From Rhizobium bangladeshense (GTDB taxonomy: Bacteria; Pseudomonadota; Alphaproteobacteria; Rhizobiales; Rhizobiaceae): a stretch of DNA of 64,000 nucleotides. A program made the translations under genes and the position numbers. Shown piece by piece: positions 18,075 to 27,067 of this stretch (the first letter of the stretch is position 1; each line of letters starts with the position of its first letter). The stretch spans positions 156,547 to 220,546 of the forward strand of contig NZ_CP071617.1 of assembly GCF_017357245.1 (NCBI RefSeq), written 5' to 3'. The notes beneath the pieces were generated by a model. That model was not told where the DNA came from. It worked only from the letters and a program-made list of their open reading frames with translations, and searched no databases.

Positions 18075-18659
18075 TCAGATCACGAAATCAAACCGTCCGA
18101 ACTTTCCGTCACTGGTTTGCTTCATGTCGAGGAGCAGTGCCTCGTCAAACAGCCGGTCTCCGGCGTTTCTGGGCTCGCGGGGAAAATAGAGTTGAGTGGT
18201 AAGGACGCGTCCCCCTGGGCGCTGGACCTTGAGATGGAAATGACGCGTGCGGCCGGGATAAAACGCGGGGACGATGGTGTTGAACCACCATCGTCCCCGG
18301 GTGTCGGTGAACTGGTGTCCGCGCAGACGGAAACCCACGCTGTCGTAGTCACCGTTTTCGTCAGCATGCCAGATCTCGACGAGGCTGCCGCCAAGCGGTC
18401 GGCAGCGGTTGTCGAGCACGAACCCGGCGACGGTTATTCGCTCGCCCCCGGGCGCATCCGGATAGAGATCCCGATTGAGCGGCGAGTTTGGCCTGAAGAA
18501 TGGGCCGGCTTCTCGCTCGAGGGTTGGTTGATCTCCATCGTCACATGCAAGGGTGAGCGGCAGTTCGGGAGCGGCCTGCGCAAACGCCTTCATTCTTGCT
18601 GCGTCGATGAGAGGCAACGTCAGAAAGGCCGTCAATAGCGAGCGTCTGGTGGAGGGCAA
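18075..18659 (-). CDS. exported intradiol ring-cleavage dioxygenase-like protein
   Basis: A 194-residue member of the intradiol dioxygenase (protocatechuate 3,4-dioxygenase beta-like) fold. Candidate Fe(III) ligands are Tyr105, Tyr134, His140 and His142, seen in GDYDS and YPGRTRHFHLK. The N-terminus STRRSLLTAF followed by a hydrophobic stretch looks like a Tat or Sec export signal. The start is a TTG at 18659 preceded by GGGAG, since the first ATG in frame would remove the signal. It lies 50 bases after the aldo/keto reductase gene and probably ends the unit that starts at 20809. The aromatic substrate is not known. Confidence 0.82.
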   Translation of the reverse strand: MPSTRRSLLTAFLTLPLIDAARMKAFAQAAPELPLTLACDDGDQPTLEREAGPFFRPNSPLNRDLYPDAPGGERITVAGFVLDNRCRPLGGSLVEIWHADENGDYDSVGFRLRGHQFTDTRGRWWFNTIVPAFYPGRTRHFHLKVQRPGGRVLTTQLYFPREPRNAGDRLFDEALLLDMKQTSDGKFGRFDFVI

Positions 18660-18709
18660 GGTCGATCTCCCGGCGATTTGTTCTAAGGGGGCAGCAAAAT
18701 AGTCGCGCC

Positions 18710-19792
18710 TTACCGCAGGCGCTGCACCGCATTCGCCTGCGCCTCCCGGATCAGGCCGGCATACATATTCTCTTTACCGGGATACCACGGCATCGTGCCG
18801 ATGGAGCCGAAGCCGGGAATGGTCTCCATATGTGCGACCATGCGGGCACGCATGCGCTTGTCAGGAAGCGGGCCTGTCATCGTCTGGACATTATCACTCA
18901 TGTGGTCAGGGTTGGAGGTGCCGCAGAGTACGCTCGTGACCGCCGGATGCGCCATGACCCACTTCAGGAAGAACTGCGCCCAACTCGTCGCGCCGAACTC
19001 GACTGCGAAACCAGGCAGCGGATGTCCCTCAACCACCTTCATCAACCGTGCTTTTTCAAGCGGCAAATTGATCAGGACGCCGACACCCTTGTCGGCCGCG
19101 GCCGGGAGAAGACGGCGCTCGGCGTCGCGGTTGAAGATCGAGTAGTTCGTCTGGATGAAATCGACATCGTCGCGCTGGACGATCGCCAGCAACTGATCCT
19201 GCGCCGCCGACTCGTGATGCGTCACGCCGACATGGCGTATGAGCCCTTCCTTCTTCCAGGCTTTCATCAGTGGAATGACGACCGGTGCATTGGTGATGCT
19301 GTGGCATTGCATGAGATTGATCGTGGCGCGCCATGTCCGCATGCGCGATTGCCGAAAGCTTTCAACGGCGTGGCTTTCGTCTCCAAGATACTCTCCTGTC
19401 GACCAGACCTTGTTGGCGAGAAACATCTCATCGGATCTTGCAAACTCGCCCATGAACTGCCCGACGCTGACTTCGGCCGAGCCGTAGAGCGGCGATGTGT
19501 CGACCACGCGACCGCCTGCAGCGACGTACCGCTCGAAGACCTGACGGAGAGCGTCACGGCGATCACCGGGCTTCAGGTCAAAGGTGAGGAATGTGCCGAG
19601 ACCCAAGACTGTGACCTTTTCGCCAGTACGTGGTAAGCTGCGGGTCAGCACATCCGGATTTGATCCAGTGACTGGCGACGCCACATTCTTGTCCTCGGTT
19701 TGCGCCGTAGCGTTGGTGGCCAGTGCCAGCCCTGTCGCCGCCGCCCCCATAGTGCCGAGGAAGCCGCGTCTGTTGATCTTTGAGTGGTCCAT
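18710..19792 (-). CDS. Tat-exported aldo/keto reductase
   Basis: A 360-residue aldo/keto reductase with a twin-arginine signal (NRRGFLG at residues 7-13, cleavage near ATNATA). The catalytic tetrad is visible as Asp98, Tyr103 (DTSPLYG), Lys128 (NKVW) and His164 (QCHS). Export of an NAD(P)H-dependent reductase by the Tat pathway implies cytoplasmic folding with cofactor before export. It lies 24 bases downstream of the metallo-hydrolase gene in the LysR-linked unit. The substrate is unknown. Confidence 0.88.
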   Translation of the reverse strand: MDHSKINRRGFLGTMGAAATGLALATNATAQTEDKNVASPVTGSNPDVLTRSLPRTGEKVTVLGLGTFLTFDLKPGDRRDALRQVFERYVAAGGRVVDTSPLYGSAEVSVGQFMGEFARSDEMFLANKVWSTGEYLGDESHAVESFRQSRMRTWRATINLMQCHSITNAPVVIPLMKAWKKEGLIRHVGVTHHESAAQDQLLAIVQRDDVDFIQTNYSIFNRDAERRLLPAAADKGVGVLINLPLEKARLMKVVEGHPLPGFAVEFGATSWAQFFLKWVMAHPAVTSVLCGTSNPDHMSDNVQTMTGPLPDKRMRARMVAHMETIPGFGSIGTMPWYPGKENMYAGLIREAQANAVQRLR

Positions 19793-19816
19793 GAGATTTC
19801 TCCGTTTCGCTAACCG

Positions 19817-20809
19817 TCAGAATTGCCAACTAGCTGGTACCCAGGCATAGCCACCGTCGGTCTTCAGCATCCGACCAAGACCAGGGAATGGATAGTGGAA
19901 ACCAAGCACGGGCATGCGCTCGGCGGCCGCCCTATCGAAAATGCGACGACGGGAAGAAAGAGCCGTCTCTTTGTCGCGGTCGGGTCCGGGCAGCCAGGGA
20001 TTGCCGACGTTGACGACAGGGTGGTAGGCAAGGTCTGCCGTCAGCAGCAACTGGTCGCTCCCGGAATGGACGAGGAAGGTCGCCATGCCTGGCGTGTGAC
20101 CCGATGCGACGATCGTCGTTAGACCCGGCACGATCTCGGCGCCGGCTTCATAAAGCTCGACGTCGTTCATGACCGGCGCGAGGCTGTTCTTGATGTTTGC
20201 CGCGAAGCGCAGACGGAATTCCTCCGGCACAGGCATGTAGGAGAGATCCGGATCGGTGCGGACGAAGAAGTCCCAGTCGGCCTTCGGGACGAAGACAGTG
20301 GCGCGGGGAAAGGCCTTGCCGCCGTCCGCGGTTCTTAAGTTACCGACATGGTCGGGATGGGTGTGGGAGATGACGATCGCGTCAATGTCCGTGGGATCAA
20401 GACCGATTGCCGCGAGGTTATCGAAGATGCGGCCACCGTTCGGGCCCATGGTCTTGCCGGCGCCAGCCTCGATCAGAATCCGCCGGCCACCGGTCTCGAT
20501 CAGCAGCGTGTTGAGGTTGAGCGTCATGTGGTCGGTCGGCAGAAATGCCTGCCGCAGGACCTCTTGAAGCTCGGCTTCCGGCGCGTCGCTTGCATAAACG
20601 CGGGGCGGGCCACCAATCACGCCGTCGCTCAACACAGTCGCGCTGATTTCGCCGACGCTGAAGCGGTAGTGACCAGCGTTGGCGGTCACCAAGGGCGCGG
20701 CCTGGGCGTTGGCGCTGCCGGAGCCACCCAGGCTCGGGATGAGCATGCTTGATACGCCTGCGACAGCGGACAGCATGATCGCACGTCTGTTGAGAGTGAA
20801 GGCATTCAT
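19817..20809 (-). CDS. Tat-exported MBL-fold metallo-hydrolase
   Basis: A 330-residue metallo-beta-lactamase-fold hydrolase. A twin-arginine signal (NRRAIML, residues 8-14) is followed by the MBL fold with the metal-binding motif HTHPDHVG (His149, His151, Asp153, His154). The ATG at 20809 is chosen because AGAAGGGA precedes it and the signal peptide then sits at the N-terminus; the frame opens further upstream. First gene of the unit MBL hydrolase, aldo/keto reductase, dioxygenase, divergent from a LysR gene. Family members act as lactonases, thioesterases and many others, so no substrate is given. Confidence 0.88.
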   Translation of the reverse strand: MNAFTLNRRAIMLSAVAGVSSMLIPSLGGSGSANAQAAPLVTANAGHYRFSVGEISATVLSDGVIGGPPRVYASDAPEAELQEVLRQAFLPTDHMTLNLNTLLIETGGRRILIEAGAGKTMGPNGGRIFDNLAAIGLDPTDIDAIVISHTHPDHVGNLRTADGGKAFPRATVFVPKADWDFFVRTDPDLSYMPVPEEFRLRFAANIKNSLAPVMNDVELYEAGAEIVPGLTTIVASGHTPGMATFLVHSGSDQLLLTADLAYHPVVNVGNPWLPGPDRDKETALSSRRRIFDRAAAERMPVLGFHYPFPGLGRMLKTDGGYAWVPASWQF

Positions 20810-20929
20810 CGGTCTTCCCTTCTGCATTGGACACTCTTCATTGGCTTGGCTGGTCGAACTGCCCGCTAAAGGAAGCAGATCGAGCAGGGCGATAATCTCT
20901 GAGCTCATCATGACATGGGTCGATTGGTC

Positions 20930-20953
20930 TGATAACCTGCGCTAAGTTTATCA
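20930..20953. promoter_or_regulatory. candidate LysR operator (TGATAA-N12-TTATCA)
   Basis: A perfect six-base inverted repeat lies in the divergent region 23 bases upstream of the LysR start. LysR proteins bind such interrupted dyads at their own promoters. Confidence 0.4.
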
Positions 20954-20975
20954 CTTTGGTTAGAAATACTTCTCA

Positions 20976-21896
20976 ATGGATCCAATTCGCTTAGACAGCT
21001 TCGATGTCTTCGTGGCCATCGTACGTTGTGGCGGTTTCCGTGCAGCAGCACTCGAGCGAGGCGTTTCTTCATCTGCCTTGAGCCAAACGATGAATGCTCT
21101 CGAAGAGGCTCTGGGTATCCGGCTCCTCAATCGAACGACGAGGAGCGTGTTTCCGACAGAGGCTGGACAGCGCCTTCTTGAACGTCTGGCACCTGCATTG
21201 AGCGACATCAGGCTCGCGATCGCAGAGGTCGATGAATTGCGCGATAGCCCATCCGGAACCCTCAGGATCAACGCACCGGCACCGGCCGTCGATCATGTCC
21301 TCTGCCCGATGGTATTCGATTTTATGGATGCCTATCGCGAGGTGAAGATCGAGATCATCAGCGATGCTGCTGTCATCGATATCGTGGAACAGGGTTTCGA
21401 TGCCGGCGTCAGGTTCGGCAAGCAGCTGGCCCAGGACATGATCGCGCTGCCGCTTGGACCCGCGCTTCGCTATGCAATCGTCGCTTCGCCTGACTATATC
21501 AAGAGATGCGGTCAACCGCTGACGCCGCACGAACTCGTTGGTCACGACTGTATAAGGCGTCGTTTCCCTGGTGGCACGCTTGTCACCTGGCGGTTCGCCG
21601 AGGGAAGCGAGGAAATCGAGGTCACTCCCACGGGCCGTTTGACCGTCAGTTCCGCGCACAATGAACTGCAAGCTGCACTGGCGGGCAGAGGAATCGCCCA
21701 TGTCTTCGATGACTACGCCAAGCCGCATGTCCAAACCGGCCGGCTGGTGGAGCTTCTCTCCGACTGGAGCCCCACCTTGCCACACTGGTTTTTATACTAC
21801 CCCAGCCGCCGCCTCCCGAGCGCCGCCATGCGGGCGTTTCTTGATTACATGAGGAGCTACGACTGGAAGGCGAAGAATGCCCTCGACCCGCGGTGA
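20976..21896 (+). CDS. LysR-family transcriptional regulator (first of three in this region)
   Basis: A 306-residue LysR regulator with an N-terminal winged helix (about 5-65, ALERGVSSSALSQTMNALEEALG) and a periplasmic-binding-like effector domain (about 90-300). It contains the VEQGFDAGVRFG and DMIALPLG segments of the large proteobacterial DmlR/CrgA-like subgroup. It is divergent from the exported MBL hydrolase operon, which it probably controls. It is clearly related to the LysR proteins at 24053 and 26177. Confidence 0.92.
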   Translation: MDPIRLDSFDVFVAIVRCGGFRAAALERGVSSSALSQTMNALEEALGIRLLNRTTRSVFPTEAGQRLLERLAPALSDIRLAIAEVDELRDSPSGTLRINAPAPAVDHVLCPMVFDFMDAYREVKIEIISDAAVIDIVEQGFDAGVRFGKQLAQDMIALPLGPALRYAIVASPDYIKRCGQPLTPHELVGHDCIRRRFPGGTLVTWRFAEGSEEIEVTPTGRLTVSSAHNELQAALAGRGIAHVFDDYAKPHVQTGRLVELLSDWSPTLPHWFLYYPSRRLPSAAMRAFLDYMRSYDWKAKNALDPR

Positions 21897-21936
21897 TTTG
21901 GCCAGGTTCTTGCGTAGAAGCAGATCGGAGCTCCTT

Positions 21937-22248
21937 CTAAATCCGGCGTTGTTCGGCCGCATCGAACTCCCTACGCGAGGCTTCGATATCTTGCCATGTG
22001 TCGCGGATCCAATCGGTGAATCCCGCAAGCGGCTTCAGCATCGATTTTCCGCGATCGGTCAGCTCATACTCAACGCGCGGTGGCAGTTCGGTGTAATAGT
22101 GCCGTGCTACGAGCCCATCCCTCTCAAGATTGCGAAGAGTAAGCGTCAGCATACGCTGCGAGATATCGGGAATACCGCGTTGAAGGGCGCCAAACCGCAT
22201 CGGTGCATCGGGGGAGAGTGAAAGCATCGAGATGACGAGGATCGACAT
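21937..22248 (-). pseudogene. HxlR-type regulator lacking its N-terminal part
   Basis: The C-terminal two thirds of an HxlR winged-helix regulator is clear: MRFGALQRGIPDISQRML, LRNLERDGLVARHYY and PPRVEYELTDRGKSML. The conserved start of the family (the CP...GKW segment of helix 1) is not present. The open frame runs further upstream to 22455, but the extra residues do not resemble an HxlR protein. An ATG at 22248 would give 103 residues. It is probably a 5'-truncated remnant; expression as a short protein cannot be excluded. Confidence 0.5.
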
Positions 22249-22577
22249 ATGATGGCTGATAAACGGGATTTTCTCGGCAGCCAGCAAGCCAAATATCCTT
22301 TTGCGACTACTGGCAGCGGCGCCTTTGTCCAAATCCTGATGCCGCGATCTGGGCTTGCCTTTGCCCCGTGCAGTCCGTTGCCGGTGTCGAGGAGGATAAG
22401 ATCTGTCCCTGCGTTCACCAACCAGCGCGATGACGGCGGCTCCCGCCTTGAACATGGAACGACGATTGAAGAGCGTGGTTTTCTTCCTCCAGATAGCTCA
22501 GCTTCGCTTTGGTCATGGCCGAAGGACGGAAGCTCGGCGAGGTCGAGACCTCATTCAGAGGGCTGGCCTCCGGTGCC
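22249..22577 (-). pseudogene. decayed DNA with fragments resembling an MBL-fold hydrolase
   Basis: No intact gene is seen in this stretch. On the minus strand, different frames show NRRSMFKAGAAVIAL, like a Tat signal, and VNAGTDLILLDTGNG, like the VNTG..L.L.DTG segment of MBL-fold hydrolases. They are separated by frame changes. The fragments resemble the signal and core of proteins like the one at 19817-20809, so this may be the ruin of a related gene, but the match is short. Confidence 0.3.
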
Positions 22578-23072
22578 TTATTTGACCCGCTGCCATTCAA
22601 TCCTGATTTCAGTGCCTTCCGGTCTGCGGAATTGTTCGGTCATGCGGTCGCCTTCAACGACCAGCCGCAAATCCTCACGTGTTCGTACGCTGCCGACCCA
22701 GTTCGGGAATGTAGACCCTTCGACACGGTTGCCGCTGAATTCTCCTTTCTCATCAACGGTGTAGGTTCCGAAAAATCCGATGCTGCCTGACATGGCCATG
22801 CGATTTTCATCATCCGTCCCCTCGCCGCGAGCGTTGGATGCAAACCGTGGGATGCCGGCGTCGGTCAGAACTTCTACGAAGTGCATGTCGGGGGTGAAGA
22901 CGAGAAGACCGTTGGGCTTTTCTCCATAGGCAGATATATTTTTGCCGCCGGGATCGATCGTCGCCGACATCATCCGCCAGGTGCCTACGACTTGGTTTTC
23001 TGCGGCTGTCTGCGCGAAGGCAGAAGACGAGACGCTGAGGGCGAGAGCCAATATTATTGATCGAATGGACAT
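22578..23072 (-). CDS. exported lipocalin-like domain protein
   Basis: A 164-residue protein with a Sec signal peptide (cleavage near SSSAFA, residue 20) and a lipocalin-like domain of the bacterial type that begins with the VVGTWRMMSAT segment and has GLLVFTPDMHFVEVL in the middle. Such beta-barrel proteins may bind small hydrophobic ligands in the periplasm; no function is established for this subgroup. It lies 49 bases downstream of the SDR gene and is probably cotranscribed with it from the LysR-controlled promoter near 23956-24052. Confidence 0.82.
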   Translation of the reverse strand: MSIRSIILALALSVSSSAFAQTAAENQVVGTWRMMSATIDPGGKNISAYGEKPNGLLVFTPDMHFVEVLTDAGIPRFASNARGEGTDDENRMAMSGSIGFFGTYTVDEKGEFSGNRVEGSTFPNWVGSVRTREDLRLVVEGDRMTEQFRRPEGTEIRIEWQRVK

Positions 23073-23121
23073 GTTGTCTCCTTCCTGCATGAGGTCCGTG
23101 TTTACAGATTGCTGCTGCGGT

Positions 23122-23955
23122 TCACAGACCCTGCCTGTCGGCGGAATTCGCCACTCCTCGCTGCGCCTCAAGGGCAGACAGGCGTGCGGAAAGCGCCTGT
23201 GAGATGGAGGAATAGGCTGTGCTACCCAGCGCCAGCCGCAATGGTGGCGTCTTGCTCTCGGCGGCTGATATGATTGCGGCCACGGTGCGCGCGGCATCCC
23301 CCTTGATCTCGAAGCTGCCGTCGGTGATCGCCCGGCGAACGGCCCCGGCAGGTGTTTCATCGTAGGCATCCATCGGTTTCGCGCGGACGAGATTGGCTCC
23401 GAAGTTGGTGCCGGTCGGTCCCGGCTCGGCAATGATGAAGTCGATGCCGAAAGGCGCCACCTCCTGTGCCACGGCTTCGACAAAGCCCTCGATGCCCCAC
23501 TTGGTTGCGTGATAGAGGCTGAAGCCTGGATAGGCGATCTGCCCACCCTCGGAGGAAACCTGGACGATCCGCCCGCCGCCTTGTTTTCGAAGAAGGGGCA
23601 GTGCGGCACGGATGAGATGGATGGATCCGGCAAGGTTGGTGGTGATCTGCCGGTCGATCTCTTCAGTCGTGAGCTCTTCCGCAGCACCGAACAGGCCATA
23701 GCCCGCGTTGCTGACGATTACCTCTATCCGCTCGTGCCGTTGGAATGCGTCTCTGACGGCCGTGGCAATGCGCTCCGGCTCGACCAGATCGAGCTGAACG
23801 ATATCCAGGCGTTCGCGGTATTCCTGCGCAAGTTTCGTCAGCGCCGCCGCGCGGCGAATCGCTGCGACCACGTTGTGTCCCTGGGTGAGCAGCTGTTGCG
23901 TCATCTCGAGACCGAGCCCCGAGGAAGCGCCGGTGATAAACCATGTCTTTGGCAT
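23122..23955 (-). CDS. short-chain dehydrogenase/reductase (classical SDR)
   Basis: A 277-residue classical SDR. The cofactor motif TGASSGLG is at residues 8-15, SNAGYG follows, and the catalytic Tyr and Lys stand in YHATKWG. The ATG at 23955 is preceded by AGGAG; the open frame extends upstream but without similarity. It belongs to the large family of NADP-dependent reductases annotated as oxidoreductases, and the substrate is unknown. It is divergent from the LysR gene at 24053 and followed by the lipocalin-like gene. Confidence 0.9.
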   Translation of the reverse strand: MPKTWFITGASSGLGLEMTQQLLTQGHNVVAAIRRAAALTKLAQEYRERLDIVQLDLVEPERIATAVRDAFQRHERIEVIVSNAGYGLFGAAEELTTEEIDRQITTNLAGSIHLIRAALPLLRKQGGGRIVQVSSEGGQIAYPGFSLYHATKWGIEGFVEAVAQEVAPFGIDFIIAEPGPTGTNFGANLVRAKPMDAYDETPAGAVRRAITDGSFEIKGDAARTVAAIISAAESKTPPLRLALGSTAYSSISQALSARLSALEAQRGVANSADRQGL

Positions 23956-24052
23956 GTGAACTCCTGATCTGTTCATCTGCAATGTAAGACAGCAATATTG
24001 GTGATATAAGATCTTCAATTTGAGATGCCGTGGTGAGGATAATTCACGAATA

Positions 24053-24949
24053 ATGCGTCCCAGTCTGAATGATCTCGCCGCCTTTGCGGCTGTGGCCAGT
24101 CACCAGAGCTTTCGCAGAGCTGCCGACGTCATGGGCGTTTCGCGCTCGGCTCTCAGCCACGCAATCATCGGATTGGAGGCAAAACTGGACGTGCGGCTCT
24201 TTAACCGGACGACCCGCAGCGTGTCGCTGACCCAGGCCGGCGCTCGCCTGCTCGCGCGCCTCGATCCGGTTCTTCAGGATCTTGATCAGGCGCTCGATAC
24301 CTTGTCGGAGGAGCGCGGCACCCCGAGCGGCACACTGCGGATCAATGCAAACAAGAGCGGCGCCCGCATTCTCCTCGAAGAGGTCGTGCCGCGCTTTATG
24401 GATCTCTATCCCGACGTCGAGCTTGATCTTGTTTCGGAAGGTCGGCTCGTCGATATCGTGGAACAGGGATTCGATGCTGGAATACGCCTGCTGGAAACCG
24501 TCCCGAAAGACATGGTCGCGGTGAAGTTCGGCGGCGACGTGCGTTTCATTGCCGTGGCAGCGCCGTCCTATCTCGAGAGCAGAGCAAGACCGCATACGCC
24601 CGACGACCTTTATACGCATTGCTGCATCCGCCAACGTCTGCCTAGCGGAAAGCGCTATCGCTGGGAGTTCTCAAAGCGCGGGGCCGAAGTCGCGATCGAC
24701 GCGCCGGGCAATCTCACCCTCGACGACAATGATCTTCTCGTGCAGGCGGCCGCGGACGGCCGTGGCATTGCTTATGTGCCGGAATATTTCGCACGGCCGT
24801 TTCTGGCGTCCGGTCAACTCGCGACCGTGCTCGATGATTGGTGCCCGCCGACGCCTGGTCTGGCGCTCTATTACCCGCGCAGCCGGCACGTGCCCTCCCC
24901 GTTGCGGGCCTTCATCGACCTGCTGCGAGAGGTGGACAGGGCACGATGA
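24053..24949 (+). CDS. LysR-family transcriptional regulator (second of three)
   Basis: A 298-residue LysR regulator with a winged helix near 5-65 (RRAADVMGVSRSALSHAI) and an effector domain carrying VEQGFDAGIRLLE and DMVAVKFG. The ATG at 24053 fits the family N-terminus; an earlier start in the frame adds 11 unrelated residues. It is divergent from the SDR-lipocalin unit, its likely target, and related to the LysR proteins at 20976 and 26177. Confidence 0.92.
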   Translation: MRPSLNDLAAFAAVASHQSFRRAADVMGVSRSALSHAIIGLEAKLDVRLFNRTTRSVSLTQAGARLLARLDPVLQDLDQALDTLSEERGTPSGTLRINANKSGARILLEEVVPRFMDLYPDVELDLVSEGRLVDIVEQGFDAGIRLLETVPKDMVAVKFGGDVRFIAVAAPSYLESRARPHTPDDLYTHCCIRQRLPSGKRYRWEFSKRGAEVAIDAPGNLTLDDNDLLVQAAADGRGIAYVPEYFARPFLASGQLATVLDDWCPPTPGLALYYPRSRHVPSPLRAFIDLLREVDRAR

Positions 24950-25040
24950 CGGGGCGACGGTGCACGGCGTCCGGACCTGTCAGAGGATTTGGCGGCACCC
25001 ATCGCTTTGAAGCGTTTACGCATCGCGGATGCTCGCCCTG

Positions 25041-25370
25041 TCAAGGCGTCGCTGGCTTGCGGCGCAAGATCATGCCGCCATGGTGCAGTGTGTTCGCATC
25101 GACGAAATCGCCGTCGGCGGTGAAACCCGTGTCGTCCCAGTACTCGATATGCTTCCCGTCGACTTCGTAACGGCCTTCATAGGCACGTTCGCGCTGACCG
25201 CGGGCCTCGACGTAACGTCCGCTCGGCAGAAGTTCATGGCGAACACGGTTGTCGTCGGTGACCCACATGCCAACGTAAGGATGGTTCGGCTGCAAATTGG
25301 TCTCCTGCGCTTCTGCGGGTTGAATCGAAAGGGTGGCCGCCGTGATGAGTGCTGCGAATGGCTGCCGCAT
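25041..25370 (-). CDS. small exported protein of the Atu4866 family
   Basis: A 109-residue protein with a signal peptide (about 1-21) and a domain resembling the Agrobacterium protein Atu4866: HPYVGMWVTDDNRVRHELLP, GRYEVDGKHIEYWDDTG and a final LHHGGMILRR. The structure of the family is known but no function has been assigned. It lies 79 bases downstream of the SnoaL-like gene and convergent with the LysR gene at 24053. Confidence 0.8.
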   Translation of the reverse strand: MRQPFAALITAATLSIQPAEAQETNLQPNHPYVGMWVTDDNRVRHELLPSGRYVEARGQRERAYEGRYEVDGKHIEYWDDTGFTADGDFVDANTLHHGGMILRRKPATP

Positions 25371-25449
25371 AGTCGGGCTCCGTTAAGCGTTGCTATTCTC
25401 GGTTTGGAGGCGATAGCGCATAGGTGCGCGGTGCCGGTTCGGGCGTCGG

Positions 25450-26004
25450 TCATTGATCGCGCGGAGCGTTATTGTCGACAACCTGCTGATAGGCAACGAG
25501 GTCCAGGAAGGCTTCCGCATCGACGACGAGGCCGTCCTTCATCCTGAATATCCAGACAAACTGGTTGCGATAGGGCGCGCCCGACGTTGTGGTCGCGGTT
25601 CCGTCAAAACGAATGATGATCGTGTCGCCGTCGGCAAAGATGTTGTGCACCTCCGGCATGATCGCCGTCGCGAGACGGCTGGTCAGGGGACGCGATGCCC
25701 GTTCGATAAAGTCCTTCTGGTTGCGATAGGTGCCGGCGACCGGCCCGGAGCCATGGATCGTCCAGACGACGTCGGGAGCGAGAAGTTCCGCGAAGACGTA
25801 GGTACCACCACGCCATTTTTCGAAGGCAGCTTCGACGATAGCCTTGTTCCGCTGCTCGATCGCGGAACTGTCAGGGGCCCGCGCCTGCGTTGCCGCGGTG
25901 GTGGCAATGGCTGCACTCGGCAGGGCGAGCGACAGCAATGCCAGTGTGATCAGAGCTGTTCGGCTCGCGCCGGCGACCCACTGGCGTGTCGGAAGAATGG
26001 TCAT
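25450..26004 (-). CDS. exported SnoaL/NTF2-like protein
   Basis: A 184-residue protein. A signal peptide (about 1-35) is followed by an NTF2/SnoaL-like cone domain with FEKWRGGTYVFAELLAPDVVWTI-type sequence, GPVAGTYRNQKDF and the late DGLVVDAEAFLDL. SnoaL-like proteins include ketosteroid-isomerase-fold enzymes and ligand binders, so no reaction is assigned. The ATG at 26004 starts the signal peptide. It is divergent from the LysR gene at 26177. Confidence 0.82.
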   Translation of the reverse strand: MTILPTRQWVAGASRTALITLALLSLALPSAAIATTAATQARAPDSSAIEQRNKAIVEAAFEKWRGGTYVFAELLAPDVVWTIHGSGPVAGTYRNQKDFIERASRPLTSRLATAIMPEVHNIFADGDTIIIRFDGTATTTSGAPYRNQFVWIFRMKDGLVVDAEAFLDLVAYQQVVDNNAPRDQ

Positions 26005-26176
26005 GGTATCAGTCCTTTCCTGTTGCTGAGAGCTTGCTAAGACCATCGATCGGCAATGAAGCTGCGTGCACCGTCAACGGCCTCGCGTCGTTTGAGCGGT
26101 CAGTCGCAGCGTAGACGCATCGATAAGGTCGAACAACTTGCCCAATAATGACCGCTCTGGTAAATAGATCTAACCA

Positions 26177-27067
26177 ATGGCAATCGACCTGAATGGCATT
26201 TCTGTTTTTCTGGCAGTCGCCGAAGCGCGGAGCTTTCGCGTGGCCGGGGAGAATTTGGGCGTCACACGGCCGGCGGTCAGCCAGGCCATCCGCCGTCTGG
26301 AGGACCGGCTGGGCGTCGCGCTCGTACGCCGCACGACGCGCAGTGTCAGTCTCACGGAGGCCGGCGAACAACTGTATCGGAGGGTGGCGCCGGCTATTTC
26401 GGAAGTCGGACTGGCGCTCGACGCGACTGCGGACCGCGACAGCGCACCGGGCGGACTGTTGAGGCTGGCGGTGTCATCAATCGCCGAGCAGTTCATCTCC
26501 GGGCCGCTTCTGGCCCGCTTCGCGGACACCTTTCCCGCTATTCAGATCGACGTGACCGTCACGGACGAGGAATTCGACATCGTTGCGGAAGGCTATGACG
26601 CGGGGGTACGTTTGGGCGAAGTCATTGATCAGGATATGATTGCCGTTCCGGTATCCGGCGAGCAGCGCCAGGGCGCCTTCGCTGCGCCGTCCTACATTGA
26701 ACGTTTCGGCAAGCCCGAACATCCTTCAGAGCTCTCGTCGCATCGTTGTATCGGCTGGCGTCCAGCGCCACACAGCGCACCTTATCGTTGGGAATTCGGC
26801 CAGCATGGCCGCGAGTTCGACGTGGCTGTCGACCCCCAGATCACCACCAACGACATGTGGCTTATGATCCGCACAGCCTGTGCCGGCGGCGGCATCACCT
26901 TCGGGATGGAGGACACCTTCAAACCCTATGTCGAATCTGGTCAGTTGGCTCCTCTCCTTCAGGAGTATTGCCCTCCCTTTGCCGGCTTCTTTCTTTATTA
27001 CCCCAGCCGGCGCAATCTGCCTCCGAAGCTTCGGGCACTGGTCGACCATGTCCGGCGGTGGCGATAG
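26177..27067 (+). CDS. LysR-family transcriptional regulator (third of three)
   Basis: A 296-residue LysR regulator with a winged helix near 5-62 (RVAGENLGVTRPAVSQAIRRL) and an effector domain with VAEGYDAGVRLGE and DMIAVPVS. No ribosome-binding site stands before the ATG; instead TGGT and ACCA flank a central AGATCT at 26158-26176, which may be an operator overlapping the start. It probably controls the divergent SnoaL-like and Atu4866-like genes. Confidence 0.92.
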   Translation: MAIDLNGISVFLAVAEARSFRVAGENLGVTRPAVSQAIRRLEDRLGVALVRRTTRSVSLTEAGEQLYRRVAPAISEVGLALDATADRDSAPGGLLRLAVSSIAEQFISGPLLARFADTFPAIQIDVTVTDEEFDIVAEGYDAGVRLGEVIDQDMIAVPVSGEQRQGAFAAPSYIERFGKPEHPSELSSHRCIGWRPAPHSAPYRWEFGQHGREFDVAVDPQITTNDMWLMIRTACAGGGITFGMEDTFKPYVESGQLAPLLQEYCPPFAGFFLYYPSRRNLPPKLRALVDHVRRWR

